A DNA stretch of 41,503 nucleotides from Candidatus Methylomirabilis sp. Its GTDB lineage: Bacteria > DYJV01. Both the position numbers and the translations under genes were made by a program. The notes beneath the pieces were generated by a model that was not told where the DNA came from, did no database searches, and worked only from the letters and a program-made list of their open reading frames with translations. The stretch spans positions 1 to 41,503 of the forward strand of contig DYJV01000016.1 in NCBI GenBank assembly GCA_020722945.1, written 5' to 3'. Shown here one piece after another: positions 33,734 through 41,503 of the stretch. How positions within the stretch are numbered: the first letter of the stretch is position 1; each line of letters opens with the position of its first letter.

Positions 33734-34794
33734 CACTCCCCCTTTTTTAAAAAAGATATATCAGATAATTTTACAAAAATTTTTTTAACTTCTCCCGATT
33801 TACCACTAAATTGATACTCTTTATTATCTAAAAAAATTTTAATACCACCTGCATTACCCATATGGATAAAAAAATATTTATCTACATAGTTGTCAAATCT
33901 ATCTCCAGCAGATAGAGTGAGAGACCTTGTAGTTCTATTGTCTATATTGACTCTAATCCATGATTTATCAGTGCAAACAATAGTGAAGGAGTGTCTTTTG
34001 GGAGCAGGTGGAGAGTTGTCAGCTAATAAATCTTTGGATGTAATATTGTCTGATACGTTGTTAAAAGTAATTTTTTCAATGGCACTCTCACTTTTATTGT
34101 CTGTATTGGGTGGAGATGAAGTATTATTTAGAGTTTTATCTCTGCTATCATGGGAGAGCTTGGAAAGTGGTGTCCCAGCAGCATTACTCTCTGATCCTCT
34201 ATTGGTAATCTCTTGGTTGGGGATATTAATCTTTTTTTGCTCTTTATTAGATGTATTGTCAGGAGATTTATTAGATGTAGCATCAGGTTGGACTACTACT
34301 GTATCTTTATGTTCAACAGAGGAATTTTGTTTAATATTGTGAGAGTCATTATCCAAGAGTGCAGTATGAGGTTTGAAAATATTAGATAAATTACTATTTA
34401 AAAAAAAAGATATATCAGCATAGTAACCATTTTTCATTAGGAGAAAAAATCCGACCAAGCATATTATAAAAACTGAACCTATAAGAAATAAAATTAGATG
34501 TTTGCTTTTACTTTTATCAAGATTCAATATAGGCTCATACTTAAACTCAGTATTATTTGCTTCTGTATCACCAAGTTCATCATACAAAGCAACAAGGTTG
34601 CCATCTTGAAGATTGAAGAAAACATTAAGGGATTTTAGATAGCCACGGACATATACTTTGGAAGGGAATTGGTCAAAATTACCATTTTTCAGATTGTAAA
34701 GGAAACTTTTAGGCACTCTGGAAGTTGCCGATATAACTTCTATCGATACCCCTCTTTCTACTAAAAGATTATTAAAATATTCTGATAAATTCAT
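33733..34794 (-). CDS. rodZ: RodZ-like cytoskeleton/cell-shape protein
   Basis: The 353-residue protein has the RodZ layout. An N-terminal Cro-type HTH (about 1-75; GVSIEVISATSRVPKSFLYNLKNG, VYVRGYLKSL) is followed by one transmembrane helix (about 99-119). A long Ser/Thr/Asn/Asp-rich periplasmic linker (about 140-255) leads to a C-terminal beta domain (DUF4115; SWIRVNIDNRTTRS). RodZ links MreB filaments to the elongation machinery. The gene directly abuts the TPR lipoprotein gene (no gap). Confidence 0.9.
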   Translation of the reverse strand: MNLSEYFNNLLVERGVSIEVISATSRVPKSFLYNLKNGNFDQFPSKVYVRGYLKSLNVFFNLQDGNLVALYDELGDTEANNTEFKYEPILNLDKSKSKHLILFLIGSVFIICLVGFFLLMKNGYYADISFFLNSNLSNIFKPHTALLDNDSHNIKQNSSVEHKDTVVVQPDATSNKSPDNTSNKEQKKINIPNQEITNRGSESNAAGTPLSKLSHDSRDKTLNNTSSPPNTDNKSESAIEKITFNNVSDNITSKDLLADNSPPAPKRHSFTIVCTDKSWIRVNIDNRTTRSLTLSAGDRFDNYVDKYFFIHMGNAGGIKIFLDNKEYQFSGKSGEVKKIFVKLSDISFLKKGE

Positions 34795-35466
34795 TTAATT
34801 TCCAAGCCTATTCTGTTTCATAAATAACTTTGCTTTTTCTCCCCAGACATTTCCAGAAAAGTTTCTAATGATATCTCTAAAATATAACTTTGAGGTGTCA
34901 ATTTGACCTTTTTTGAAATAATTAACCCCCAAAAGATAGAAAACAGCAGGTGATTTAGGAACATAATATAGACATTTGTTACAGTATTCTATTGATTTGT
35001 CATAATCATTCATAGAGTTGTATGTCATAGCAATGTTATACAAAGCATCTTCAACAAAGATATAAGATGAGTCTTTAAGGATAAATTCAAACTCCTTTAT
35101 CGCCTCATTGTATCTTTTCTGCTCTGAATATATTACTCCAAGAGTATTATGGGCATCAAATATTTTGTTATCAAGCTCAAGCGATTTTTTAAGATAATTT
35201 TCCGCATCAGATAAATTTCGCTGGCTATAGCTTATAATTCCAAGGAAGTAGTAGCAATTTACCTCATTGTATTTGGAGTTTAAAGATTTAAGAAAAGATC
35301 TTTTTGCTAATTCATAATTAGCCGTTTCGTAGTAGGCTACTGCTTCAGCATAGTATTGCTCACCAAAATTGGTAGATTTGTCAGGCTTTTCAGAAGATTT
35401 TTGAGGCTCTGTAGTAGCACAAGAAACAGTAAAAATCAGAAAAATAAGAAATATTAATTTTCTCAT
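34795..35466 (-). CDS. TPR-repeat lipoprotein
   Basis: From the ATG at 35464-35466 the protein has 223 residues, a short lipoprotein signal ending T-V-S-Cys16, and about four TPR units (residues 40-215; for example ANYELAKRSFLKSL, FDAHNTLGVIYSEQKRYNEAIKEF). A GTG at 35475 would overlap the upstream stop by four bases and is an alternative start. TPR lipoproteins such as PilF/PilW and NlpI assemble envelope complexes. The sequence alone does not say which, and no pilus gene is near. Confidence 0.85.
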   Translation of the reverse strand: MRKLIFLIFLIFTVSCATTEPQKSSEKPDKSTNFGEQYYAEAVAYYETANYELAKRSFLKSLNSKYNEVNCYYFLGIISYSQRNLSDAENYLKKSLELDNKIFDAHNTLGVIYSEQKRYNEAIKEFEFILKDSSYIFVEDALYNIAMTYNSMNDYDKSIEYCNKCLYYVPKSPAVFYLLGVNYFKKGQIDTSKLYFRDIIRNFSGNVWGEKAKLFMKQNRLGN

Positions 35467-35471
35467 AAAAC

Positions 35472-36608
35472 TCACTTAAAAATCGTTAAATTTTTTTTGT
35501 AAGGGAAAATTGCTATGTTCGCTATATTATTATTCTCAAAAAAAGTAAATAGTTTATTTAAAGATTTCTCTTCAAGTGGTTTGTTGCTCCCCCAATCAAA
35601 AACCTGTATTTTAAAAACAACTTTATCTTTATCTATCATTTTATAAGAATCAAGTATCAACTGCTCAACTAAGATGTTAGCCTGACTATCAACTAATCTT
35701 AACTCTTTAGATATCTGCTTTTGGTAAAGCATTACCATAAAATAATCTACTCCTGTATCTTTGATTGTTTGAAGATTGTAAGAAAACCAGCGGGTTGATA
35801 GCTGAGGTTTGTAAAGTGATTCATAATTGATATTCATAAATATCTTTCTGTCGCTTTTAACCATTTTTAAAAGAGACTTTAAGAATTTATTTAGCTGTGA
35901 AGCTTTAAAATCTGTCCACTGTCTCAACATAAAACTATCTTTTACACTTTTTTTATCTGCTGCATCATTGTAAAGCAATTTTTTTACATTTGCTTCTGTA
36001 ATAGATATCCCAGTTTGTGCATAAAAACGCTTAATTGCACTTTTATTAAAATCTTCCTCAATAAATATTTTAAGGTCATCTTGAAGTAGGACACCATCTA
36101 TTCTGTTTTTGAGAAGGTCTTTTAAAATTTTACTCAAAAATATACAGTTCTGATAGCTGAAAAGGGTCAAACCATCAGTTGTTTTAAATTTGTTTGAGGT
36201 GAAATCGTATTTTACAATCTTTTTATCTTCACTTACTCCATAATCAAGGTTTCTTGTTGTAATCCAAGCAATAATTTTAAGATTGTTTTTATGAGATAAA
36301 TTTACAATTTGAGGCAAGATATTGTTAACAACAGGGTAATATTCTGTTTTAAAATAGACTCCAACCCTGTTTTTGATATCTTTATCTTTAATAAATGGAT
36401 AGATTCTATCATTTTTATTGTTAAACACTCTAAAGATAACGGTATCATAACCTCTAACCTTGATTCTCTTTAACTCTCGTTCAAAATCGTTAAGATTGTT
36501 AGAATCAAGATACGATATCTGAACAGCCTTGATAGAGTTGGGTGAGGAGCAAAATAAACTAACTGAAAAAAGATGTAATATCAGAGATATTTTTAAGAGG
36601 GATAACAT
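35472..36608 (-). CDS. PgaB C-terminal-like TIM-barrel glycoside hydrolase
   Basis: The 378-residue protein has a signal peptide (MLSLLKISLILHLFSVSLFCS). Its TIM-barrel segments recall the C-terminal hydrolase domain of PgaB and DUF4015 proteins: RGYDTVIFRVF, NLKIIAWITTRNLDYG, DGVLLQDDL with the double Asp where PgaB has HDD, and YFMVMLYQKQ. No deacetylase domain is attached. It may cut an amino-sugar exopolysaccharide or a wall polymer outside the cytoplasm. I chose the ATG at 36606-36608, inside the end of radA (50-base overlap), because it begins the signal peptide. Confidence 0.72.
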   Translation of the reverse strand: MLSLLKISLILHLFSVSLFCSSPNSIKAVQISYLDSNNLNDFERELKRIKVRGYDTVIFRVFNNKNDRIYPFIKDKDIKNRVGVYFKTEYYPVVNNILPQIVNLSHKNNLKIIAWITTRNLDYGVSEDKKIVKYDFTSNKFKTTDGLTLFSYQNCIFLSKILKDLLKNRIDGVLLQDDLKIFIEEDFNKSAIKRFYAQTGISITEANVKKLLYNDAADKKSVKDSFMLRQWTDFKASQLNKFLKSLLKMVKSDRKIFMNINYESLYKPQLSTRWFSYNLQTIKDTGVDYFMVMLYQKQISKELRLVDSQANILVEQLILDSYKMIDKDKVVFKIQVFDWGSNKPLEEKSLNKLFTFFENNNIANIAIFPYKKNLTIFK

Positions 36609-37893
36609 CAATTTTGTCAAATATATCACCTTTATCAAAAGAATCTGGTGCAATTAACTTTTTAAACCCCATCCTTTCACTCTCTTTAACCCTCGATTTA
36701 GCAAATGATGACCTTCTAATTTCACCGTTTAACCCCACCTCTCCAAAACAAACCATTGAAGAGTCTAATTTTTTATTTAGAAATGAGGAAACTATCGACA
36801 TTATTATAGGGAGATCTATACCGGGATCATCAACTTTTATCCCACCAGGGATATTGATAAAGATATCATTAGAAAAAAGATTCATCCCGATGATCTTCTC
36901 AATCACAGTGATAAGAAGATTTATCCTATTGATATCAACACCTTGGGCATTTCTCCTCGGCATAGAGAATGTTGAATTTGAAACAAGTGCTTGAACCTCT
37001 ACCATAAAGACTCTGCTACCTTCTACCATAGGGAAAGTTACACTCCCTGGGGAATCTGAGAATCTGTTTTGAAGAAAGATATCTGAAGGGTCATTTATCT
37101 CCTTTAACCCATCCAAACGCATCTCAAATATAGCAATCTCATTGACACTCCCGAATCTATTCTTTAAAACCCTTACTATTCTATACATTGTCCTATTTTC
37201 AGACTCAAAATATAGCACTGTATCAACCATATGCTCCAACACTTTGGGCCCTGCAATCGCACCATCTTTTGTAATATGCCCTACAAGAAAGAGAGAGACT
37301 TGATTTGACTTTGCATACTCTATAAGCATTGAAGCACACTCTCGTATCTGTGATATACTCCCAGGAATCGAACCAACAGTATCTGAATAAACAGTCTGTA
37401 TTGAATCAACTACAATGAAACGTGGAGACAATCTTCTGATCTCTGATAGTGCAGAATTAATATTACTCTCTGAGAGTATCAAAAAATTTTTATTTTTTAT
37501 ATTTAGCCTGTCACTCCTTATCTTGACCTGAGAAGGAGATTCTTCAGCAGTAAGGTAGAGCCCTTTGTTTAAATCAGAAGCCAGATTATCTAAAATTTGG
37601 GTAAGTATGGTAGATTTCCCTATACCTGGGCTTCCACCAATAAGGATAACCTGACCCTCAACAATCCCTCCACCAAGAGCTCTATCAAGCTCTATCAGTT
37701 TTGTAGATACCCTTGATATAGATTCATTTCTGATCTCTGTAATAGGGATAGGGGGGGCAGAACGGGATAAAGAAACTTTCTTCCCCTTGAGACTCTCCTT
37801 TTCCTCTACAAAAGAGTTCCAATTGCTACATTCGGGACATTTTCCGAGCCATTTTTTAGATACAAATCCACAAACCTGACACTGATAAACCAT
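36559..37893 (-). CDS. radA: DNA repair protein RadA (Sms)
   Basis: The 444-residue protein has an N-terminal zinc finger (C5, C8, C19, C22), a RecA-like ATPase core with Walker A GSPGIGKST (87-95), and the RadA-specific KNRFG motif (244-248). A C-terminal Lon-protease-like domain follows without a protease active site. It processes recombination intermediates and drives branch migration. All parts are complete. The gene lies 52 bases after the DUF4340-like gene. Confidence 0.96.
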   Translation of the reverse strand: MVYQCQVCGFVSKKWLGKCPECSNWNSFVEEKESLKGKKVSLSRSAPPIPITEIRNESISRVSTKLIELDRALGGGIVEGQVILIGGSPGIGKSTILTQILDNLASDLNKGLYLTAEESPSQVKIRSDRLNIKNKNFLILSESNINSALSEIRRLSPRFIVVDSIQTVYSDTVGSIPGSISQIRECASMLIEYAKSNQVSLFLVGHITKDGAIAGPKVLEHMVDTVLYFESENRTMYRIVRVLKNRFGSVNEIAIFEMRLDGLKEINDPSDIFLQNRFSDSPGSVTFPMVEGSRVFMVEVQALVSNSTFSMPRRNAQGVDINRINLLITVIEKIIGMNLFSNDIFINIPGGIKVDDPGIDLPIIMSIVSSFLNKKLDSSMVCFGEVGLNGEIRRSSFAKSRVKESERMGFKKLIAPDSFDKGDIFDKIDVIPLKNISDITSFFS

Positions 37894-37945
37894 ACTCTCT
37901 TCTTCTGTTAAATTTTATAGCAAATTAAAAAATATTTCAATTTCT

Positions 37946-38560
37946 CTAACTTTTACCTGAACTGCTATTATCAGGAAATTTTGAGCTGTTATCATTAGTT
38001 ATGTTATCATTAGTGATGTTATCATTGGAGGAACTATTTTGGTTAGGTGAAGATATATTATCTTTTAGAGTTTCAAGATAGTAATACCTTTTTCCCCTAT
38101 TGAATTCAAAATTAAGATTTTTGGTAATAATATAAACCTTGCCATCATCAAGCCGAACATAACATCCATTTCCATCAGGAGTGGGCTTACCCACCCATAT
38201 ATTGAAATTATTTGTATCAAAGGTAAGGGTAATCTTGAGTGCTACTCCCTCAGCAAGGTTAAAATTATCATAATCTTTCTGATTTTCAGAGATTATATTA
38301 TTAAAATCAAGCTCTTTTATATAATTGAAGATATACTCTATCTTATGTTTATTGCATATCTCTCGCCCTATTCTCCATTGATTATCGCTCTCTTTTTTAA
38401 TTACAAAATCTTTTATCCCTACTGAATTAAGACTCTCAAAAGTAAAATCTTTAAATTTATAATTGTGGACATTTTCAGGTTTGTTAAATAATTTTGATAA
38501 AATAAACAGAAAGAGAAATAAAATTAACAATACTGAAAATATAATACTCCTTTTAGACAT
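37946..38560 (-). CDS. DUF4340-like membrane-anchored protein with Asn-rich tail
   Basis: The 204-residue protein has one N-terminal membrane helix (about 6-24). An extracytoplasmic domain (about 35-160) carries segments like FTFESLNSVGIKDFVIKK and WRIGREICN that resemble DUF4340, a domain often linked to gliding or ABC-2-type envelope genes. A low-complexity tail of Asn, Asp and Ser includes two and a half copies of N-D-N-I-T from a 15-base tandem repeat. The ATG at 38560 has AGGAGGG ten bases upstream; a TTG at 38569 lies too close to that site. Function unknown. Confidence 0.7.
   Translation of the reverse strand: MSKRSIIFSVLLILFLFLFILSKLFNKPENVHNYKFKDFTFESLNSVGIKDFVIKKESDNQWRIGREICNKHKIEYIFNYIKELDFNNIISENQKDYDNFNLAEGVALKITLTFDTNNFNIWVGKPTPDGNGCYVRLDDGKVYIITKNLNFEFNRGKRYYYLETLKDNISSPNQNSSSNDNITNDNITNDNSSKFPDNSSSGKS
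37988..38026. repeat. 15-base tandem repeat in the DUF4340-like gene
   Basis: Units GTTATCATTAGTTAT (37988-38002) and GTTATCATTAGTGAT (38003-38017), with a partial third unit. In frame they encode Asn-Asp-Asn-Ile-Thr repeats in the C-terminal tail. Confidence 0.85.
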
Positions 38561-38582
38561 CTGTTCCAACCCTCCTAATTTT

Positions 38583-39503
38583 CTAAATATTTAAAAGTTT
38601 CCAAGCTATACCTTCCAACAATCCTGAATCAATAACTGTAATATCTTGACAACCAAAGTGTTCAAGACTCTTTTTAACAATTAAAAGACCCGGAATAATA
38701 ACATCCTCTCTCCCCTTCTCAATATGAAATATCTCCCGCCTACCACTATTTGTCAGAGCTTTCATCTTTTCCAAAAGCTCTTCAACAAAAAATAATGGAA
38801 CAGAATGGTTATTTACAATCTCTGGAAGATACTCCCTAAGCCCAAGATGTATTGCAGCAAGTGTAGTTATGGTGCCTGCTGTCCCAACAAATTTGAGGTT
38901 GTCAATCTCTGAAAGAGTATATTTTGAGAATAGATCATTCACTTTTGCAATATTTACTCCTATCTCCTTTTCAAGAGCATTAATATTGAAAACCGAAGGG
39001 GGATCGCTATTTATAAATTTTTCATAGAGAAATACAACCCCAAATTTTAGACTAATAGAGGATTGAATAACTCTATCCTTTACAAAGGTAAACTCATTAC
39101 TCCCACCACCAATATCGAGGAGTATAAAATTTTTTATACTTTTATCAAGAATACCTAATACTCCGTAAAATGTAAGCTCAGCCTCTTCTTTTCCTTCAAT
39201 TATATCAATTTGGAGACCACTCTCTTTATATACTCTCGATATAAAATCTTCTCCATTTTTAGCTTCTCTGACCACACTTGTTGCAACACCTCTAAATTTA
39301 TCAACATCATACTTTTTAATTACTTGGCTATAATCTTTCAAAACATCAATGACCCTTTTCTGTGCAGTTTCAGTAAGATAATTATCAAAACCTTCACCCA
39401 ATCTTGTAACAACCCTCCTCTTATCAACAACCTGAAAATTTTCTGAATTTACAATAGCAAGTCTTGTTGTATTAGTGCCGATATCTATAGTCGCTACTTT
39501 CAT
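38583..39503 (-). CDS. ppx: Exopolyphosphatase/guanosine pentaphosphatase family protein
   Basis: The 306-residue protein belongs to the short Ppx/GppA class. It has an N-terminal phosphate loop IDIGTNTTRLAI, a second actin-like loop LLDIGGGSNEF, and VGTAGTITTLA. It hydrolyses inorganic polyphosphate and/or pppGpp; the C-terminal HD-like domain of long forms is missing. I use the ATG at 39501-39503 because GGGGAG lies just before it and the ATP-like fold begins there. It overlaps the YibQ-like gene by 32 bases. Confidence 0.9.
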   Translation of the reverse strand: MKVATIDIGTNTTRLAIVNSENFQVVDKRRVVTRLGEGFDNYLTETAQKRVIDVLKDYSQVIKKYDVDKFRGVATSVVREAKNGEDFISRVYKESGLQIDIIEGKEEAELTFYGVLGILDKSIKNFILLDIGGGSNEFTFVKDRVIQSSISLKFGVVFLYEKFINSDPPSVFNINALEKEIGVNIAKVNDLFSKYTLSEIDNLKFVGTAGTITTLAAIHLGLREYLPEIVNNHSVPLFFVEELLEKMKALTNSGRREIFHIEKGREDVIIPGLLIVKKSLEHFGCQDITVIDSGLLEGIAWKLLNI

Positions 39504-40488
39504 TGCTCCCCTTTCTGATATTCGCAATTTCAAGCTCTTTGTAGAGCATTAATCCCTCATTAGGTTTAATTATCTTTACCCTACTTTTTTTACAAAATAA
39601 TTTCAAAGCTTCAACACTCTCTTTATGGGGATGACCTATGGCTATCGCATAACCCTTTTTCAGAGCAATCTGTTCAGCTTTTTTTAAATTATCAAGAATG
39701 TAACTTACACTCTGCTCATTATCAATAAACACATCCCTTACACCAGTAAGGTAATTATGGTCAACCGATACTTTTGCAGCAACACTTTTATTAGAGGTTC
39801 TACTGTCAATAAAAAATATCCTCTTTTTATCAAGATTTCTGAAAAAGAGATTCATCCTCTTGATATCTGAGGTAAGTTTGGATCCTTCATGATTATTGAT
39901 TCCTTGATAAAAAGGGATTGCATCAAGAGCATCCCTCAATATTCTGATAAAATCATCCTCACTGTCAAAAGTAGTCAGATAAAAAGAGTAATCTCTACCC
40001 TGTTTTACCATAGGTTCCATAGGGATATGAAGCATAAGCGAGAGATTATGCTCTTTAGCGTATTGAGATATCTCAACTGAATCTTTTAGATGAGGTATAA
40101 CAGACAGAGTGATACTCTTATCAATCTTCCATATCTCCAAAGCTTTATCAAAGCTGTTACCAATATCATCAATTATAATACTCATTGCAGCTTTAGGTTT
40201 TAAATAAACTCTCTTATCAATTAGAGAGAGGTTGTCATAAGTCAAAATTTCTTTTTGAAGAGAAAGGTTATCACTCTTGGTAATATTGTCATACACCTTA
40301 ACATGAGATTTACTATCCCTCAAAATTGATATATCTGTTTGATTATCAATAAGATGAGAGCTTTGATCTTCTGGAACCCTATAAATTATAAGTATAATGT
40401 TTATAACAGCAATAAGTATAAGTGATAAAGCAAAAATATAGTGGCTGTTCTTTGAAAATACTCTGTTACTCTCTTTCTGATCAATCAT
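39472..40488 (-). CDS. Divergent polysaccharide deacetylase family protein (YibQ-like)
   Basis: The 338-residue protein has one N-terminal membrane helix (about 15-35) and a polar linker. A NodB-fold domain (about 95-325) contains MSIIIDDIGNSFDKA, LSVIPHLK, LMLHIPMEP, INNHEGSKLTSD and IAIGHPHKESVEALK. These match the YibQ/DUF610 group of divergent polysaccharide deacetylases. The acidic pair (Asp-Asp in IIDDIG) and His residues remain, so activity is possible, but the substrate is unknown. In E. coli and others it neighbours envC and ctp; neither is here. It starts the long minus-strand gene string. Confidence 0.85.
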   Translation of the reverse strand: MIDQKESNRVFSKNSHYIFALSLILIAVINIILIIYRVPEDQSSHLIDNQTDISILRDSKSHVKVYDNITKSDNLSLQKEILTYDNLSLIDKRVYLKPKAAMSIIIDDIGNSFDKALEIWKIDKSITLSVIPHLKDSVEISQYAKEHNLSLMLHIPMEPMVKQGRDYSFYLTTFDSEDDFIRILRDALDAIPFYQGINNHEGSKLTSDIKRMNLFFRNLDKKRIFFIDSRTSNKSVAAKVSVDHNYLTGVRDVFIDNEQSVSYILDNLKKAEQIALKKGYAIAIGHPHKESVEALKLFCKKSRVKIIKPNEGLMLYKELEIANIRKGSNESSDYRYRH

Positions 40489-40512
40489 TGATATTGTCTA
40501 CTAACTCTCCCC

Positions 40513-40541
40513 TAATTATCTAATACAATTTGAAAGTTCAA
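40513..40541 (-). promoter_or_regulatory. Possible promoter of the envelope/housekeeping gene string
   Basis: On the minus strand, TTGAAC (40536-40541), 17-base spacer, TAATTA (40513-40518), with only about 20 bases from the implied transcript start to the ATG. The weak -10 and short leader make this tentative. Confidence 0.35.
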
Positions 40542-40956
40542 AATTTAAATTATAACAATACACTATACTCTTGCCATCTCGACAAATATAGTGAAAAAAC
40601 TAAAATAACAGAGTGAAGGTCAAACGAGATATAAAAAATAGTTGTTATTCAAATTATCCATTCACAATTAACTGTTATCATGTATTGCTGTTGAGTTTAA
40701 AAACAATTCAACATCCATCATTTTTCTAAATAACCTCAGGTGTCTTCGCTCTATACTCCTTGAAACTTTGAAGATTGAAATTGTGTAAGTTTTTAACTTT
40801 AACACTTAAGATAAAAAATATCAAGTATCTATAGATTATGAAAAACTACAATGAGATGGGGTGAGAAAAGATGGGTGCAATTAAATATAGGAGAGTTAGG
40901 TGTTGCCAAATTCTGCTCCAAACATCTCCACAAATGAGTGGCAATTAAAAATAAAG
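40542..40956. other. AT-rich intergenic region
   Basis: No coding region is supported. A seven-base inverted repeat (CACTATA 40561-40567, TATAGTG 40587-40593) surrounds a more GC-rich core resembling the dispersed intergenic repeats. The rest has no recognisable structure. Confidence 0.5.
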
Positions 40957-40975
40957 TAGAGTTAAGTTTACTCTA
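40957..40975 (-). terminator. Possible terminator of the ModE-like gene
   Basis: TAGAGT (40957-40962) pairs with ACTCTA (40970-40975) across a seven-base loop, overlapping the stop codon and followed by CTTTATTTTT on the minus strand. The stem is short. Confidence 0.4.
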
Positions 40976-41324
40976 ATATTTTTAAAATATTCTGCTCAAA
41001 CTCCTTTTCAGAGAAATCTTTAACCTTACTCTGAAACTCCTTGTAAGAAAAAATTAATCTTTTCGCATAATCAGTGAGTAGCGATCCCCCATGTTCTGAT
41101 CCGCCACGGCTTTTTTGGAGAAGTTTATGACCAGTGTTCTCCTCAACTATCTTTAATATTTTGTGAGCTTTGCTGTAAGACATATTTAGATTTTTAGAAG
41201 CCTGCTTTATAGAACCGGTTCTCTCAATCTCTTCAAGTATCCACACAATCCCAATACCAAAAAAGCCTCTCTTACTCGCATCACATATGCTTAATTTTAC
41301 TCTTACATTAAATTTGGAGGGCAT
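40968..41324 (-). CDS. ModE-type N-terminal winged-helix regulator (stand-alone)
   Basis: The 118-residue protein consists of the LysR/ModE-like winged helix: FFGIGIVWILEEIERTGSIKQASKNLNMSYSKAHKILKIVEENTG, then RGGSEHGGSLLTDYAKRLI, the hallmark wing of ModE-N. The molybdate-binding Mop/TOBE domains of full ModE (about 260 residues) are missing. Such short forms occur in anaerobes near molybdo-enzyme or molybdate uptake genes and may respond to another signal or act with a partner. Its targets are probably beyond the window. It has its own promoter (41363-41391) and a GGATA ribosome-binding site. Confidence 0.88.
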   Translation of the reverse strand: MPSKFNVRVKLSICDASKRGFFGIGIVWILEEIERTGSIKQASKNLNMSYSKAHKILKIVEENTGHKLLQKSRGGSEHGGSLLTDYAKRLIFSYKEFQSKVKDFSEKEFEQNILKILE

Positions 41325-41362
41325 AATTATATCCTTTTTGATAATTGAGCTATTTTGAAGAA

Positions 41363-41391
41363 GTTATACAAATAAAACATTAAAATTTCAA
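41363..41391 (-). promoter_or_regulatory. Promoter of the ModE-like gene
   Basis: On the minus strand, TTGAAA (41386-41391), 17-base spacer, TATAAC (41363-41368), about 40 bases before the ATG. Confidence 0.5.
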
Positions 41392-41424
41392 GCAATAATT
41401 GAGAAGTGTTAAAGTCCCAATATC

Positions 41425-41503
41425 TGTTATTTCGAACCTGACTTGTCTTGAGTGATAATAAGCATAGGCAGGCGACAAGATTATTAATGTTGAATTGAGA
41501 ATT
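41425..41503. repeat. Intergenic repeat remnant, right edge
   Basis: A GC-richer stretch reading GTTATTTCGAACCTGACTTG (41426-41445) and an inverted repeat CTTGTC (41442-41447) with GACAAG (41474-41479). The pattern is typical of dispersed non-coding repeats; it is cut by the window end. Confidence 0.4.

Noticed and set aside
1-41503. tRNA or rRNA genes, including a selenocysteine tRNA, CRISPR array, prophage or transposase
   Set aside because: No cloverleaf with a GTTCGAATC-type arm, no regularly spaced repeats and no integrase or transposase motifs were found by reading; a tRNAscan-SE run would be decisive.

Overview
The window is AT-rich bacterial chromosome from a Gram-negative (double-membrane) organism: it has a lipid A-type acyltransferase, an outer-membrane beta-barrel, lipoproteins, RodZ and a LpoA-like protein. 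The gene set (MtrA/MtrB-type extracellular electron transfer, siroheme decarboxylase, MetF/MetV fusion, a Liv-type ABC operon carrying CoA ligases, TrmFO, bactofilin) and the codon use suggest a thermophilic or anaerobic respirer of the Deferribacterota (Calditerrivibrio/Deferribacter-like). That placement is an inference from gene content, not a database match.

Layout. (1) 1-1.1 kb: repeat remnants, then rpsU-yqeY on the minus strand. (2) 1.7-5.1 kb, plus: a decaheme lipoprotein cytochrome and an MtrB/PioB-type outer-membrane barrel. The barrel gene is interrupted by one in-frame TGA followed by a SECIS-like hairpin and 155 further in-frame sense codons. I read it as a selenocysteine-containing barrel protein, and it is the main discovery candidate here. 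(3) 5.6-8.3 kb, plus: a MetF-MetV type methylene-THF reductase, then a Trm112-like protein and a lipid A acyltransferase. (4) 8.3-13.8 kb, minus: htpG, bactofilin, LpoA-like protein, secreted PLD-fold protein, zinc-binding small protein, siroheme decarboxylase-like protein and a small unknown. (5) 14.2-23.2 kb, minus: a nine-kilobase Liv-type ABC transporter operon that also encodes an acyl-CoA synthetase, a PaaK-like ligase and a CBS-ACT protein. It starts from a near-consensus promoter and looks like an uptake-and-activation module for a carboxylic acid. (6) 23.6-27.3 kb, plus: trmFO, an oligopeptide-type binding lipoprotein and birA. (7) 27.4-30 kb, minus: an orphan NtrC-type regulator and a GT2 glycosyltransferase. 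(8) 30.1-30.7 kb, plus: a Tll0287-like monoheme protein. (9) 30.7-40.5 kb, minus: a long, tightly packed cell-envelope/housekeeping gene string (YibQ, Ppx/GppA, DUF4340-like, RadA, PgaB-like glycosidase, TPR lipoprotein, RodZ, winged helix, small unknown, LOG, transketolase). (10) 41 kb, minus: a stand-alone ModE-type DNA-binding protein, then another intergenic repeat at the right edge.

The cytochrome and barrel genes together would carry electrons across the outer membrane, with the selenocysteine placed in the C-terminal part of the barrel. I saw no tRNA, rRNA, CRISPR array, transposase or prophage gene, and no selA/selB/selC/selD in the window.
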